This document shows positions 10,080-20,184 of a DNA stretch of 64,000 nucleotides, piece by piece. Location of the stretch: assembly GCA_949128115.1 (NCBI GenBank), contig OX421961.1, forward strand, positions 127,847,050 through 127,911,049, read 5' to 3'. The DNA comes from Anaspis maculata. Taxonomy: Eukaryota > Arthropoda > Insecta > Coleoptera > Scraptiidae. Both the position numbers and the translations under genes were made by a program. Below the pieces are notes generated by a model. That model made no database searches and had not been told where the DNA came from. It saw only the letters and a program-made list of their open reading frames with translations. How positions within the stretch are numbered: position 1 is the stretch's first letter; each line of letters begins with the position of its first letter.

Positions 10080-10290
10080 CAACCACCATAATAATTGTTC
10101 ATTACTGATTTTTGAAAAAGTTGGAAAATAAACCATCACGAACTATCGGCCCGCGGCACGCTCTGTAGCTACCTTGGCTCTTGTCTGTAATGAACCTTTT
10201 TCCGTCTCGGTATGTAATGTACTATTTATTACTCACAGCCATTATGGTAATTGATTCATTACATACTATGTAAGAGGGCGAGAAGTGACT
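10080..10290. repeat. Copy of the GGTATGTAAT short dispersed repeat
   Basis: Contains CACAACCACCATAATAAT, TCTCGGTATGTAATGTAC and related phrases that recur at 33124-33200, 35425-35580 and 36690-36800. This looks like a degraded member of a small inverted-repeat family sitting inside the hAT element. Confidence 0.55.
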
Positions 10291-10751
10291 CATTACCTAC
10301 TCCACGGGGAAAAGAAGAAATGATAGCTTCAGAAGATACATTCCAAAATAATGCATCCAACCAAATAATGAGTGAGTAAATTCGTATTCCTGAGAGGAGC
10401 CAAGTTTCAGAGAAATTGATTCGCCGATCTGGAAGTTATGGCAAAAAAAATATTTTCTAATCTGCTGAGAGCTAGAGCCTCCAGGCTCCGCCAGAACTAA
10501 AAGTTGGTCTACGATGACTGAAGACTGACTGAATACCCTGTTGGTGATTACAGAATCCCGAGCAGAATCCATAAAAATCGAAGATTGCATCGTGAAGTTT
10601 AGTTTTTTAAAATAGATACCTACGTAGAGAAGGGTTCAATTTATACTATTAGTATTCAAACCAAGTTGTTGTCATGATCATTTTTCTTTGAAAACTGCTT
10701 CTGAATCAACTACATACACTTGCGGAGTTCGAGTGAATTCATAGAGAGAAG

Positions 10752-11194
10752 CAGGGGCGTACCCACGGGGTGGAGGATGAAGGGATGAATCTCCCTCTAA
10801 AGGTTCGACGAAATTTTTGAAGAGCTGGCTAAGGCTTCAAGGCGGCTCTATATTATCATTCGATTGATTGCTTGATACCTGTGCTTGATAACTACTTGAC
10901 AGGTATCATTCTGTTTCAAAAACAGAATTTAGGTTGTGTTTTTCGAAAAGTTTTGCACTTTTGAGTTTTGACTGAACCTCGAAGGGAAGAGAGCAAAATG
11001 AATCAGAGAAGCTTCCCTTTTTCTGCTTATTATTTTCAATATTATCATTATTAATATGCCCAAAAATTTTCACCTGCGGCGCTAGTTTTTAGTGGCTCCG
11101 GCCGCCCAGTACAGAGTCGATCTTTTAAATATACACAAACCCTCGAACGAAACCTCCTTGATCCTCCCTGTACATTAATCTGGGTACGCCACTG
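10752..11194. mobile_element. Nested hAT-like MITE, 443 bp
   Basis: The left end CAGGGGCGTACCCA and right end (reversed) CAGTGGCGTACCCA form a 14-base inverted repeat with one difference. The flanks GAGAGAAG (10744-10751) and AAGAGAAG (11195-11202) agree at 7 of 8 positions, consistent with an older 8-bp hAT duplication. There is no coding capacity. It lies wholly inside the element at 9816-11461. Confidence 0.8.
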
Positions 11195-11216
11195 AAGAGA
11201 AGCATGGGGCTTAAGT

Positions 11217-11378
11217 TGCGTTCAGTCAGCTTATTTAGCCGCAAGTTTTAATTTTAGCCGCAAGCGCAGCGACGCCCATTGACTCTTACGAACCAGCCTC
11301 CTCAGAATAGCCAATAAGGGATGCAGCGCTTACGGTTAAAATTAAAACTTGCGGCTAAATAAGCTGACTGAACGCACC
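11217..11378. mobile_element. Small MITE with GTGCGTTCAGTCAGC-type ends
   Basis: TGCGTTCAGTCAGCTTATTT on the left is mirrored by AAATAAGCTGACTGAACGCA on the right, and the inverted arms of about 50 bases continue through GCCGCAAGTTTTAATTTT. The centre is about 60 bases. It is non-coding and sits inside the hAT element. Confidence 0.8.
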
Positions 11379-11639
11379 TTTATTTTGATCGTAGCCCTCA
11401 CCTTAAGGGCGTCTGGTCGGTGAACCGTACCCCCTGTTCAAAAATGCTGGAGCCGCCAGTGTATTTTAGTATTCCAGGCCACGACGGTGTGAACTGATTA
11501 CTGGTCCAAAACATCCTTATGATCTCAAAAGTCTGGAAATCATTTACCCAATAGGTAGACAATTTTATGCTTCAGGAAAATTTATCCAATTTTTGGGAAA
11601 TTAAGAAATATATAGAAAAAGAAAACGACAAGAAAGGCC

Positions 11640-13010
11640 CCTTGAGGCTCTACGGCTGAGGGCCTACGGGGGAATGCCCGGCTGCCCGGCGGGCCACCAC
11701 GCCTGTGAAATACAAAGAGGTCCGATAGAGTTCCGAAAGTCATGGAAAAATGCAAGGAGGCTCAGCAGGACTACAAACGATATTGAAAACACAAGGGGGC
11801 CTTATGAAGCTTCAGATAACAAGGGAAGGCAAATGGCGCTTACTGCTACTCTAAAAACCAATAATAGTCTGAGTGGCAGGCTAATTATGGCTCCATACTA
11901 TACTTGAAAGACAAGGGGCCCCATAGGGCTTTGAATACCACATGAAGACACAAGCTACTTACTACTGCTCTGAAAGCCACGAAAAGATGTAAGAGGGCCC
12001 AGCGGAGCTTTAAGAGACGTTGAAAAAATAAGGGGGCCCAGCGGAGCTTTAAGAGACTTTGAAAAAACGAGGGGCCCAATTAAGTTATGGGCACACACAA
12101 GAAGGCAACAGGGGGCTTACTGGAATTCTGATAGCCAAGAAAAACATAGAGGGGCTCATTAGGGCTCCAAACTACACTTACGGACCCAATGAGGTCCAAT
12201 AGGATTCCGAATATCACCAAAGCAGAAGGTGCCCCGGAAACGGGTGTAAGGTGGCTCAGCAGAGCTTCAAAAGACATTGAAGGAACAAGCAGGGGGCCTG
12301 ATGGAGCCCAAAACGCACAAAAGATCTTATAAGTCGCAGTGCAGAAAGGATCCTCCGAGACCAAACGACCACCTCTAATCTACAAGATGGCTTATTGGAA
12401 TTCTGGGAGCCACGAAAAAAACATAATAAGGGGGCCAATCGTGCATGTATAACACAAGATGGCAAAAGGGGGCTTAGCGGAGTTCTGGAAGCCATTGAGC
12501 ACATAAAGGGGGTTCATTTAGGGCTCCAAATTATACCGTATGATCAAAAACTTCCCTCCTCTAGGCAGACTGTGGCATGGCCAAAATCAGCCTCCTTTGC
12601 CTGCCAATGACCAGACCACAGCCTGCCTAGAGGATGAAAGTTTTTGATCATACGGTACTTACAGACACCAGGAGGAGGCCTAATTTGGGACCCGATATAA
12701 CATGAATGCACAAGGGTCTTTCTAGTGCTCTGAAAGACTCAGAAAAGTGCAAAGGGGCTCAACAGAACTTCAAACTTTATTGGAGACACAAGGGGGCCCA
12801 ATGGAGGTCTGTATTACAAAATTACGCAAAATTGGGCTTACTGGTAGGTACCTAGTCCATGAGCCATGAAAAAAACGAGGAAAAACCATAATATTAGGGG
12901 GCTTAATAGAGCTTTAACTACACCTGAAGACACAATGGGGCCCGATAGGGCTCCGGACATGACTTAACGGCACAACGCTGCTCCGGAAGTCATGGAAAAT
13001 GCAACGGGGG
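11640..13010 (+). repeat. Forward satellite block of the GGGGGCTC/CACAAG family
   Basis: Many diverged copies of a motif of about 40 bases with a core like CACAAGGGGGCCC-AT-GGGCTCC. Copies contain recurrent phrases such as GGAATTCTG, GCCACGAAAAAAC and GGGCTTCAAA in a fixed order. A mariner-type MITE (12536-12655) has inserted into it. No protein domain is visible in any frame. Confidence 0.85.
12536..12655. mobile_element. Mariner-type MITE, 120 bp, TA target site
   Basis: Inverted ends CCGTATGATCAAAAACTT are flanked by TA on each side (12534-12535 and 12656-12657), as in Tc1/mariner insertions. The inverted arms extend through CCTCCTCTAGGCAG. A longer member of the same family is nested in the hAT element at 61616-62409. 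Confidence 0.85.
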
Positions 13011-13034
13011 ATAGGGCTTAAATTACGTTGAAGA

Positions 13035-13180
13035 CAACATGGGGGGGCGTTTTTTCCGGATGCGTTTTTTCTCGGGGGTATTTTTTCCCGGAGTGTCTTT
13101 TCCCGGGGGTATTTTTTCCCGGGGGTATTTTTTCCCGGGGGTATTTTTTCCCGGGGGTGTGTATTCCGGGGGCGTTTATA
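13035..13180. repeat. 16-bp minisatellite CCCGGGGGTATTTTTT
   Basis: Four clear copies with period 16 near 13102-13165, plus diverged copies on both sides. The unit has an exceptionally G-rich half and a T-run half. Confidence 0.85.
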
Positions 13181-13227
13181 CCTAGATTCCATTTTGAAGA
13201 CACATTTAGTGAAATTATTTGAGGGGT

Positions 13228-13445
13228 TAGTAAGATGAAATTTCGTGTTATTAAGGCAAAATGTTGCTTTATTTAGACGAAATATCGCCTTATTATGCCG
13301 AAATTTCGCGTTATTAAAGCGAAATATCGCCTTATTAAGCCGAAATTTCGTGTTATTAAGCCGATATATTGCACTATTAAGGCAAAATATCGCCTTATTA
13401 TGCCGAAATTTCGCGTTATTAAGCCGAAATATCGCCTTATTCAAC
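13228..13445. repeat. 21/42-bp minisatellite around CCGAAATATCGCCTTATTA
   Basis: About ten copies of a 21-base unit alternate between GAAATTTCG and GAAATATCG variants, giving a 42-base higher period. As 21 is a multiple of three, every frame without a stop reads as a 7-residue peptide repeat on both strands, which explains the overlapping open frames. I do not consider any of them genes. Confidence 0.85.
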
Positions 13446-13621
13446 AGATGTACAAAAATATCGAGCGTCCAAAAATATTTATTTGCATTTGCAACATGTC
13501 GTCTCTACGGCTTCGTAAAATTGTGTATTCTGGCTTTTGCTTTTACGATCAGGAAATCGCGTCCACTAAACTCGGGATTATTGCTACATTGAGATTATTC
13601 GCTGTTGAGTTGAGAGTTTAT

Positions 13622-13862
13622 TAGGTATACAGGGTGGTGAAAATTTCGATGCTCACCATTGGTATCTTGGAAACGGTAAGAGATACGAGGTCGGTTAAAT
13701 TAGAAAAAAGTTGCGCATTTTTGTGGCGATTGAGAATCTGAGAAGAAACTTTGAATATTTTGATTGGTTCCCATAGGGCATCCAATCCCGAGACTTAAAC
13801 GAAATCCCGGGATTTCGGGATTGAAAATTTCGAATCCCGGGATCCCGGGATTTTCGGGATTC
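13622..13862. repeat. CAGGGTGGTG repeat edge and ATCCCGGGAT palindromes
   Basis: ATACAGGGTGGTGAAAAT at about 13626 resembles the ends of the fold-back elements in this window. From 13783 the sequence ATCCCGGGAT and the related TTTCGGGATT recur five to six times as overlapping palindromes. Confidence 0.55.
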
Positions 13863-15119
13863 CTCAAATGATGCAGCTTTTCACCTCAGTTGAGTTGAAA
13901 ACAGAGTCAAAGCAAGGAACACAGATCATCCAAGTAAGAACATCATCATTTGACACCAGTATTAGTACTTTATTGTATCTATTTTGCGTAAAAAGAACAT
14001 TGCAGATGCATTGCAATCATATGCGTGCTTTCTTCGAGGAAGCAAAAACTACTTGCTGAGACAAAAGAAATGGTTTCTTCAGCGCATTTTTGTAAGAAAA
14101 TGACGCTTATATGGCCGGTTTGTCTGTCTGTCCGTCTGCATGTCTTTCCGCCTGTGTAAAAATTAAGAAGTTATTCTCTGGACTACTGGAAAATGCGCTA
14201 TTGCGACTCACGCACGTGAGGGCATATCCACTTGTTTGAGTTTATCACCAGTTCACCGGCCCTAAGTGTTATGTGCAATGTTCCTCACCTTTTAATTCTA
14301 ATATTAGGGTTATTATGGCCATCATCCATTTCCGTCCTTGGGTTCAATCAGTGCAGCGCAACAAACTTGAAGTTAATTTTTCAACTTCTTCGCATTCGAG
14401 AGAGCCTGATGGCGTTGAAGGGATTTAAACTCTCAAATATCGATGACAAATGATTAATAAAGGTTGTTACTCATTGGTTGTGCGCTTGGTGTCTTGGCGA
14501 CACTCCGCAAATTCCTTTTTCTGAAAAGAACTAGAGAAATTGACCATTCATTATCTGATCACTGCAGAGGTGTTTCATCGGCATGTGATGGAATTGATAA
14601 CTTCTTTCTTGTCAATGCTCAAGGTTTTGACATCTTTGTGAGCTTTTTCCTCTTGTTTTCGTTCTTTAGTGACAGCCTGCATAAGGAATTTCTTGTTTTT
14701 GAGGCTCGAGAGTGACCACATTCACAAAATTTTGACGCAAAATTACAATAGATACACGAATGAACTGTTTACAACCAAAATCCAGGCAAAGTAATGCCTC
14801 ATACATTGTTTAGACCATAAGAAGAGATTGATAGCCAAGATTTGAAGATGGAAGTTTTTAAATGAACAACTAAGCATGGTATTTGCTTGAGCACGTTGTA
14901 ACAAAGTAAACTAGACGTTTTTCATGGACGTTGGATGAACCTCCATTTAGTTCAAAATTCAATGCTTTGATTTCCGTAAAAATTATGCATTTGGTATGAC
15001 TGTTCATTATTAGTCACTTTCCAAATATGGAGGGAGCACCACGCGTTCCGACTAATGACGTCGCGACGCAATATCAAAAAACATGGTGGTAGCAATTTCC
15101 AGAATAGAGTCCATAAATT
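13863..15119. other. Non-coding stretch with a TCTG-rich run
   Basis: No gene or complete mobile element is recognised. A TGTCTGTCTGTCCGTCTG run lies at about 14127-14150. Several frames of 60-85 codons are open, but none shows a known domain or splice-supported structure. Confidence 0.4.
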
Positions 15120-16650
15120 ATTATTTCTTAGATAGATAGATAGATAGAATCATTTATTTGTTCAAGATGAAGACAGGCTTACATCATAAAATGCCTTTGT
15201 GGAGGCGTTGAACGTGTCAGTAAAGATAATTAAATAAATAAATTAACAAATATAGGCAACATCACAAACAGTACATATTAAAATCGTTAACAGAAAAAAA
15301 ATCGTCGACATCATAATAGGCATTTGCAACTAGCGTTCTATATATACAATTTCTAAAACTATTGTCAGGCAGGTCACGAATAACAGCTGGTACGTGATTA
15401 TAAATTTTTGTGGCCATGAATTCAACATTTTTTTGTAGGTAGGCATAACTATATCTACAAATAACAAGATCTTTTTTGTTTCGGGTGTCATGTGCATGCG
15501 AAAGTGTGTTGAAAAGGTCCATATTCTTTCTTACGAACATTATACAGTGGTAAATATAAATACAAGGCAGGGTAAGTATACCTCTATGTACGAAATGCTG
15601 TTTACAACTTTCCCTGTCTTTCAATTTCAAAATGTTTCTGATGCATTTTTTTTTGAAGGCGAAATACTCGAACAGCCTCCCCAGATGCACCCCAGAAAAC
15701 CACACCGTAGCTGATCCGAGAATCTACATATGCATAGTATGCTTGAAGAGAAGCCTGCACCCCAACGAAACGGCTTATCATACCCAACGCATAGGCATAA
15801 CTCCCCACCCTGGTGACAAGGCTGTCAATGTGGTGTGTCCAGTCCAGCCTGGAATCTATGTATATCCCAAGAAACTTCACACCATCCACGGCCTCAAGGT
15901 GACCGCTGCCATACTTAACACGAAGGTTTCTATTGCTTTGGTGGAATCCAAATTCGATCATCTGAGTCTTTGCGACGTTCATTAAGAGATTATTCTTCTT
16001 AAACCAGCCCTCGAGAGTTTCCAGAGTATAAATGATATTCTGCTCTAAGGAGTTGCTATCTCCCCCATCGCTCATGACAACTGATGTATCGTCAGCAAAC
16101 TGAAGCACTTTTTCTTGCAGGACTGATGGAAGGTCATTTGTGTGGACAATGTACAGCAACGGTCCAAGAATCGATCCCTGGGGTACGCCTCTTATCACTG
16201 CAAGTATGCGTGATCTTATATATACTCCATTCTCGTCCTGTTCCGCAACATATTGAGTGCGATTCGAGAGATAACTTTTTATCAAATCAAGTGCAATTCC
16301 TCTTACTCCATACTTCATAAGTTTTTGTATAAGTATAACCATGCTCCACACTATCGAATGCCTTCGATAAGTCCAAACAAAGTGCAGCGGTGTTGTTTTT
16401 CACATTCATAGAGTGCATTATGTCGGTCAAAGCAATGTACACGGCTCTAATTGTGGATTTCCCTTTTCTAAGACCATTTTGATTTTCATTTATGATATTT
16501 TTCTTTTCAAAAAAATCCAGCAGTCTGTTTGATATGACTTTCTCGAAGACCTTACTGAAGCTATTCAAAACGGCAATTGGTCTGTAATTTCTAGTGTCGC
16601 CGTTTTCACCTTTCTTGTGGACAGGCTTGATCTTGGCACACTTTAAACCA
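15120..16650 (-). pseudogene. 5'-truncated LINE reverse transcriptase with frameshifts
   Basis: Read on the minus strand, 16648 down to about 15262 encodes the palm and C-terminal part of a non-LTR reverse transcriptase. The motifs, in order, are YRPIAVLNSFSKVFEK, CLDLSKAFDSVEH, GVPQGSILGPLLY and FADDTS, then a long C-terminal region ending near SVNDFNMYCL. At least two frameshifts break it, near 16330-16350 and at a homopolymer near 15646-15655. Upstream endonuclease and ORF1 are absent. The 3' end on this strand runs into a TCTA microsatellite (about 15129-15151), a common LINE tail type. It belongs to a jockey/CR1-like group by motif style; the exact clade is not determined. Its 5' break lies exactly at the start of the fold-back at 16652. 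Confidence 0.88.
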
Positions 16651-16651
16651 T

Positions 16652-17604
16652 CATGGCCACTTGACTCGAAAAACTAAAATGTCGATGTGACAAAAAAAAA
16701 TTCAAAATGAGATTGCTCAAGAATTCTTCATGCTATAGTTGCGGTGATGGTCTTAAACTCTTCCTCTTGAACCGTAGATTACGAATATTGAAAAGTCAAA
16801 AACGTCACATCGTACATATACAGGGTGTACTACGGGAATCAAATTAGAACAGAGAAATTTGACATATTTCTTCGATTTAGCCTATGCGAAACTCTAAGCA
16901 CTTATCACAAGTCCAATATCAATATGCAATGCTATGTAAGCTTCACTTGATACACCTAAGGAGTGTTCAGCTCACAGCCTTCCTGTAAAATGTTTTGAAG
17001 GCCCTCTGAAATCATCAAAATTTACAGTAGCAAAAAATGTATGTAACAGTATATATTATATACCAAGGAACCAAAGTGAATTTTTGATCCTTTGGGTAAA
17101 GTTTGTTGCTCGAGGGCTCTTTGGGTTCAAATCCCCAAATTAAAAATTCACTTTGGTCCCTTGGTATATATTTAACTGTTATAGGTATATACATTTCTTG
17201 GTACTGTAAATTTTGAATATTTTGATGATTTCAGAAGGCCTTCAAACTATTTTACCGTGAAGCTGTGATCTGACCACTTCTTAAGTGTATTAAGTGAAGC
17301 TTACAGAGCAAATCCATATTGATATTGGACTCGTGATAGGTGCTTAGAGTGTCGCATATAGGCTAAACCGAAAAAATATGTAAAATTTCTATGATCTGAT
17401 TCAATTTCCCAAGTACACCCTGTATATGTACAATGTGACGTTTTTGACTTTTCTATATTCGTAATCAACGGTTCAAGAGGGGGGGAGGTTGAGAGAGAGT
17501 TCAAGACCATCACCGCAACTATAGCATGAAGGATGCTCGAGAAATCTCATTTTGAAATTTTTTTGTCACATCGACATTTTAGTCTTTCGAGTCAAGTGGC
17601 CATG
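16652..17604. mobile_element. Fold-back element, arms about 440 bp
   Basis: CATGGCCACTTGACTCGAAA at the left end is mirrored by TCGAGTCAAGTGGCCATG at the right. The match continues through ACGTCACAT and a TATACAGGGTGTAC phrase well inside the arms, then down to a small centre near 17090-17150. The centre contains GGGTTCAAATCCCC, which resembles a tRNA T-arm. Arms differ by scattered substitutions and small indels. No gene is present. Confidence 0.85.
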
Positions 17605-19992
17605 GAGCTTTTACGACAATGCCTCTTGCTTCCAGAAGGTCTATCTCAAAAACCATAGGTCGCAGAAAGGTCATTTGAAGACTATTCCGTAGGGAATTTC
17701 ATTGGTTTCAAAATGACTTCTTACATCTTTTGCTGTCAGATGGCCCAAAATCAAGATATTCGGCAAAAACCACGCTGGTGCACTTCTTGTTGATTATGGC
17801 GACATGACGCCGACATTTCCGAAAGGGGGGAAATTAGTATGTCAAAACCTAAGCCACACAGATCGTTTTGAGCTAGTTTCCAGCCAGGAAACAATTATTT
17901 CCTTATTGAGCTGATTTTTGCTCCCTGGCGCCTGGGCTATAGAAGTGCAGAACCTGGACGATTTTAGGCCCGTCCGCTTATACGACTCTACTTATGTTAT
18001 TATCGCCATGTCAAACCAAAAAACTGGAATATTCTTGGGACAGTTCCAAAAATTAGCGAGTTTGACTGTCTGAGCACTTCTTTCGACCCGTGCTTAAAAA
18101 CACGGGCCTTCCTGCTTTTCATAATTGCGTTTTTCAACACTTACCTCAAAAGACAAGCTTGGCTCCCACTCTTGCCAAAGAGTGATGCGGTCAAAGTTCT
18201 CTAAAGTCTTAGCCGAAGCTTAAAACTTTTTCCAAAGTCATCTTGCACCATTAACTTTTTGTCGTGATTTTGTCTAGGAGGGATCAGGAGAAGGAAATCA
18301 CGCTCAAAGACACAATCTATCTCCCAAGCACTCAAGCACTGTCAAAGTTTGAACTTGTAGTCGCCGGTGAATCGGATTTTTCTTTCTTCAGGAGTCCTTA
18401 CCCAACAACTCAAGCATTTCTTACCAAACTGACTGGAGACCTCGACGCGCGGTTCAGAAACATACCTGCGCGGTTCAGAAACATACTTGCACAATTGGCG
18501 GAGGAGCCGTGTAACGAGAGCTTGAAATATTCAATTCAGCACAGCATAAACATAAAACATAATTTTGAGAGATTTGATTGGAATTACATCATACGATTCC
18601 TTCAATTATTCATCAAGGCATCAGATTGTTCAGCTTGAAGAAAAAATATCATAGGCGACTGCCGTTCTTGTTTCAAGTTAGGAATGTATCACAATACAAT
18701 ACTGCATGACATTTCCTATCGCTTCACTCGATAGTGAAGTTCAAAGTTTACCTCACCCACATTGGAGATATCGCTCTTCGTTTTCGATCCTAAGAACTTT
18801 TTGTTCCACGATCCTCTTGCGCTTTCCGACCATGGGTACCTACTGAGTAGTATAATTGCTCGTCTTGTTCTAAATCACTACAGTATATCTTCACTTTACT
18901 GCTGAAGTATACACAAAAATAAGGAAGGAGTCATCTAGGACCTCGCGCATAAAGCGTTAGATTGTTTTTCCACTCTTTCCCCAGAATTCCGAAAGCCATT
19001 TTAAGAAACTTAAATAAGCTATAACGACGTGATTGTGGTATTATTTCTCGTATTCATTCCAACTTCCAGCCGGTTGGATCTCCAACCCAACTTGAAATCG
19101 AACTCTTGGATAAAGGTAGCACCTGTAAGTACATCGGACCAAAAGTGCTGAACTGGTATACTTATTTAAACACATTATATTGATTTGGAAGGAATTTATG
19201 ATTATACCTCTTTTATATTTTTCAGGTGATTCTAGAAAATTACAGTGAAAAAGCACTTGCTGTGAGTAAAAAAGAAGTTTTCCATGAAATTCGACTGGAA
19301 AGCTCTCTTCCGCCAATCGGCTTATTACCTCTACCTGCCCGCCCACCTTTGAAGGAGCACAATACTTACATGCATTTTCACCGTCACTGAACAGAATGAT
19401 CCGCCTTTAATAGGGTCCCTAATTGCTCTCAACAAGCAGAATGTACGGCACAAGAGAGCGAGAGCGCAGAGGCAGAGAGATGGGAATCAGTTGGACGTAA
19501 AATCCCATTACACAATGCGAAACTAAAACATTGAGACATATCGATTTTGCTTATCAGCAGATCGTTCTTGTCTCTGATGTTCGATGTTGGTTTTAACGGC
19601 AGCCCGTCAGCTTTAAACAATCAACTGACCATCGAGCAGATTAAGCGAGCCGATCGGCAGAATCTGATTAGAGCATATACGGAGCGATATTCGCGTGAGC
19701 AATCAACAATTCCTTTCGAGAGATCGAATTGCCGAGTTCGGAGTGCTCCAAAGTGGTGTGTGTGTGTCGAAGCGATCGCGGTCAAGAGGCGGAGGGTCGG
19801 AGTTAAAGGGCGTCCAGAATTCCGCCTGGAAACAGCAGCCCTGTGGTGTTTTAAAGAGTTTTTTTCAAAGTTTTTTCCATAGGTAGCTCCCCAGGTGAGG
19901 AGTAGCGCATGTTGTCGCGAGAATAATGTTTTATTATTACGCCACTGCAAAATGTCATGTATTATGACAGCCGGGAGAAAATTCCTAATAGC
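17605..19992. other. Mostly unassigned sequence
   Basis: No domain is recognised. A 124-codon frame at 18264-18638 is open but has no similarity that I know. Two near-identical short phrases, GCGGTTCAGAAACATAC, are repeated at about 18450 and 18470. A GA-rich stretch (about 19450-19485) precedes an open frame at 19547-19882 that I cannot support as a gene. Confidence 0.35.
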
Positions 19993-20179
19993 GGCTTTAC
20001 AGAACTTAGTATGTCGCCGGCGACAGTTTCCCACTCCACTGTAGTTGATAATTTGAACGACACGACGACAGAAACTCGTGTCGCGGGAATGATATGGCGG
20101 GAGGTAGTGGAGTACAGCCAGATCGAATTCTATTGAACAGCGACACTGTCGCCGGCGACATACAAAGTTCTGTAAAGCC
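19993..20179. mobile_element. MITE with 35-bp inverted ends GGCTTTACAGAACTT
   Basis: The two ends share 35 bases with one difference, continuing through GTATGTCGCCGGCGACAGT, which is itself partly palindromic. Total length is 187 bases. No clear target duplication is seen. It sits immediately before the surviving part of the BEL/Pao gag and may mark its truncation point. Confidence 0.85.
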
Positions 20180-20184
20180 AAAAC

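Larger units (their letters stand above)
9816..11461. mobile_element. hAT element with 8-bp TSD, 1646 bp, non-autonomous
   Basis: The ends are perfect 14-base inverted repeats, CACTGGCGGCTCCA. They are flanked on both sides by TATTTTAG (9808-9815 and 11462-11469), the 8-bp duplication typical of hAT insertions. Subterminal GTACCCCCTGT phrases are also inverted between the ends. No transposase is recognisable. A second hAT-like element (10752-11194), a small MITE (11217-11378) and a hairpin repeat (10080-10290) lie inside. Confidence 0.92.

Noticed and set aside
13295..13624. Open frame with KPKFRVIKPKYRLI-type peptide repeats
   Set aside because: It is the translation of a 21-bp minisatellite; equivalent repeats are open in other frames and on the other strand.
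17085..17150. GGGTTCAAATCCCC, possible tRNA T-arm
   Set aside because: No matching D-arm, anticodon arm or acceptor stem is found around it; it lies in the loop of a fold-back element.
18264..18638. 124-codon plus-strand frame
   Set aside because: No recognisable domain, no conserved pattern, and chance frames of this size are expected in 64 kb.
19547..19886. 111-codon frame after a GA-rich stretch, possible first exon
   Set aside because: No domain, both strands open, and no downstream exon could be linked to it.
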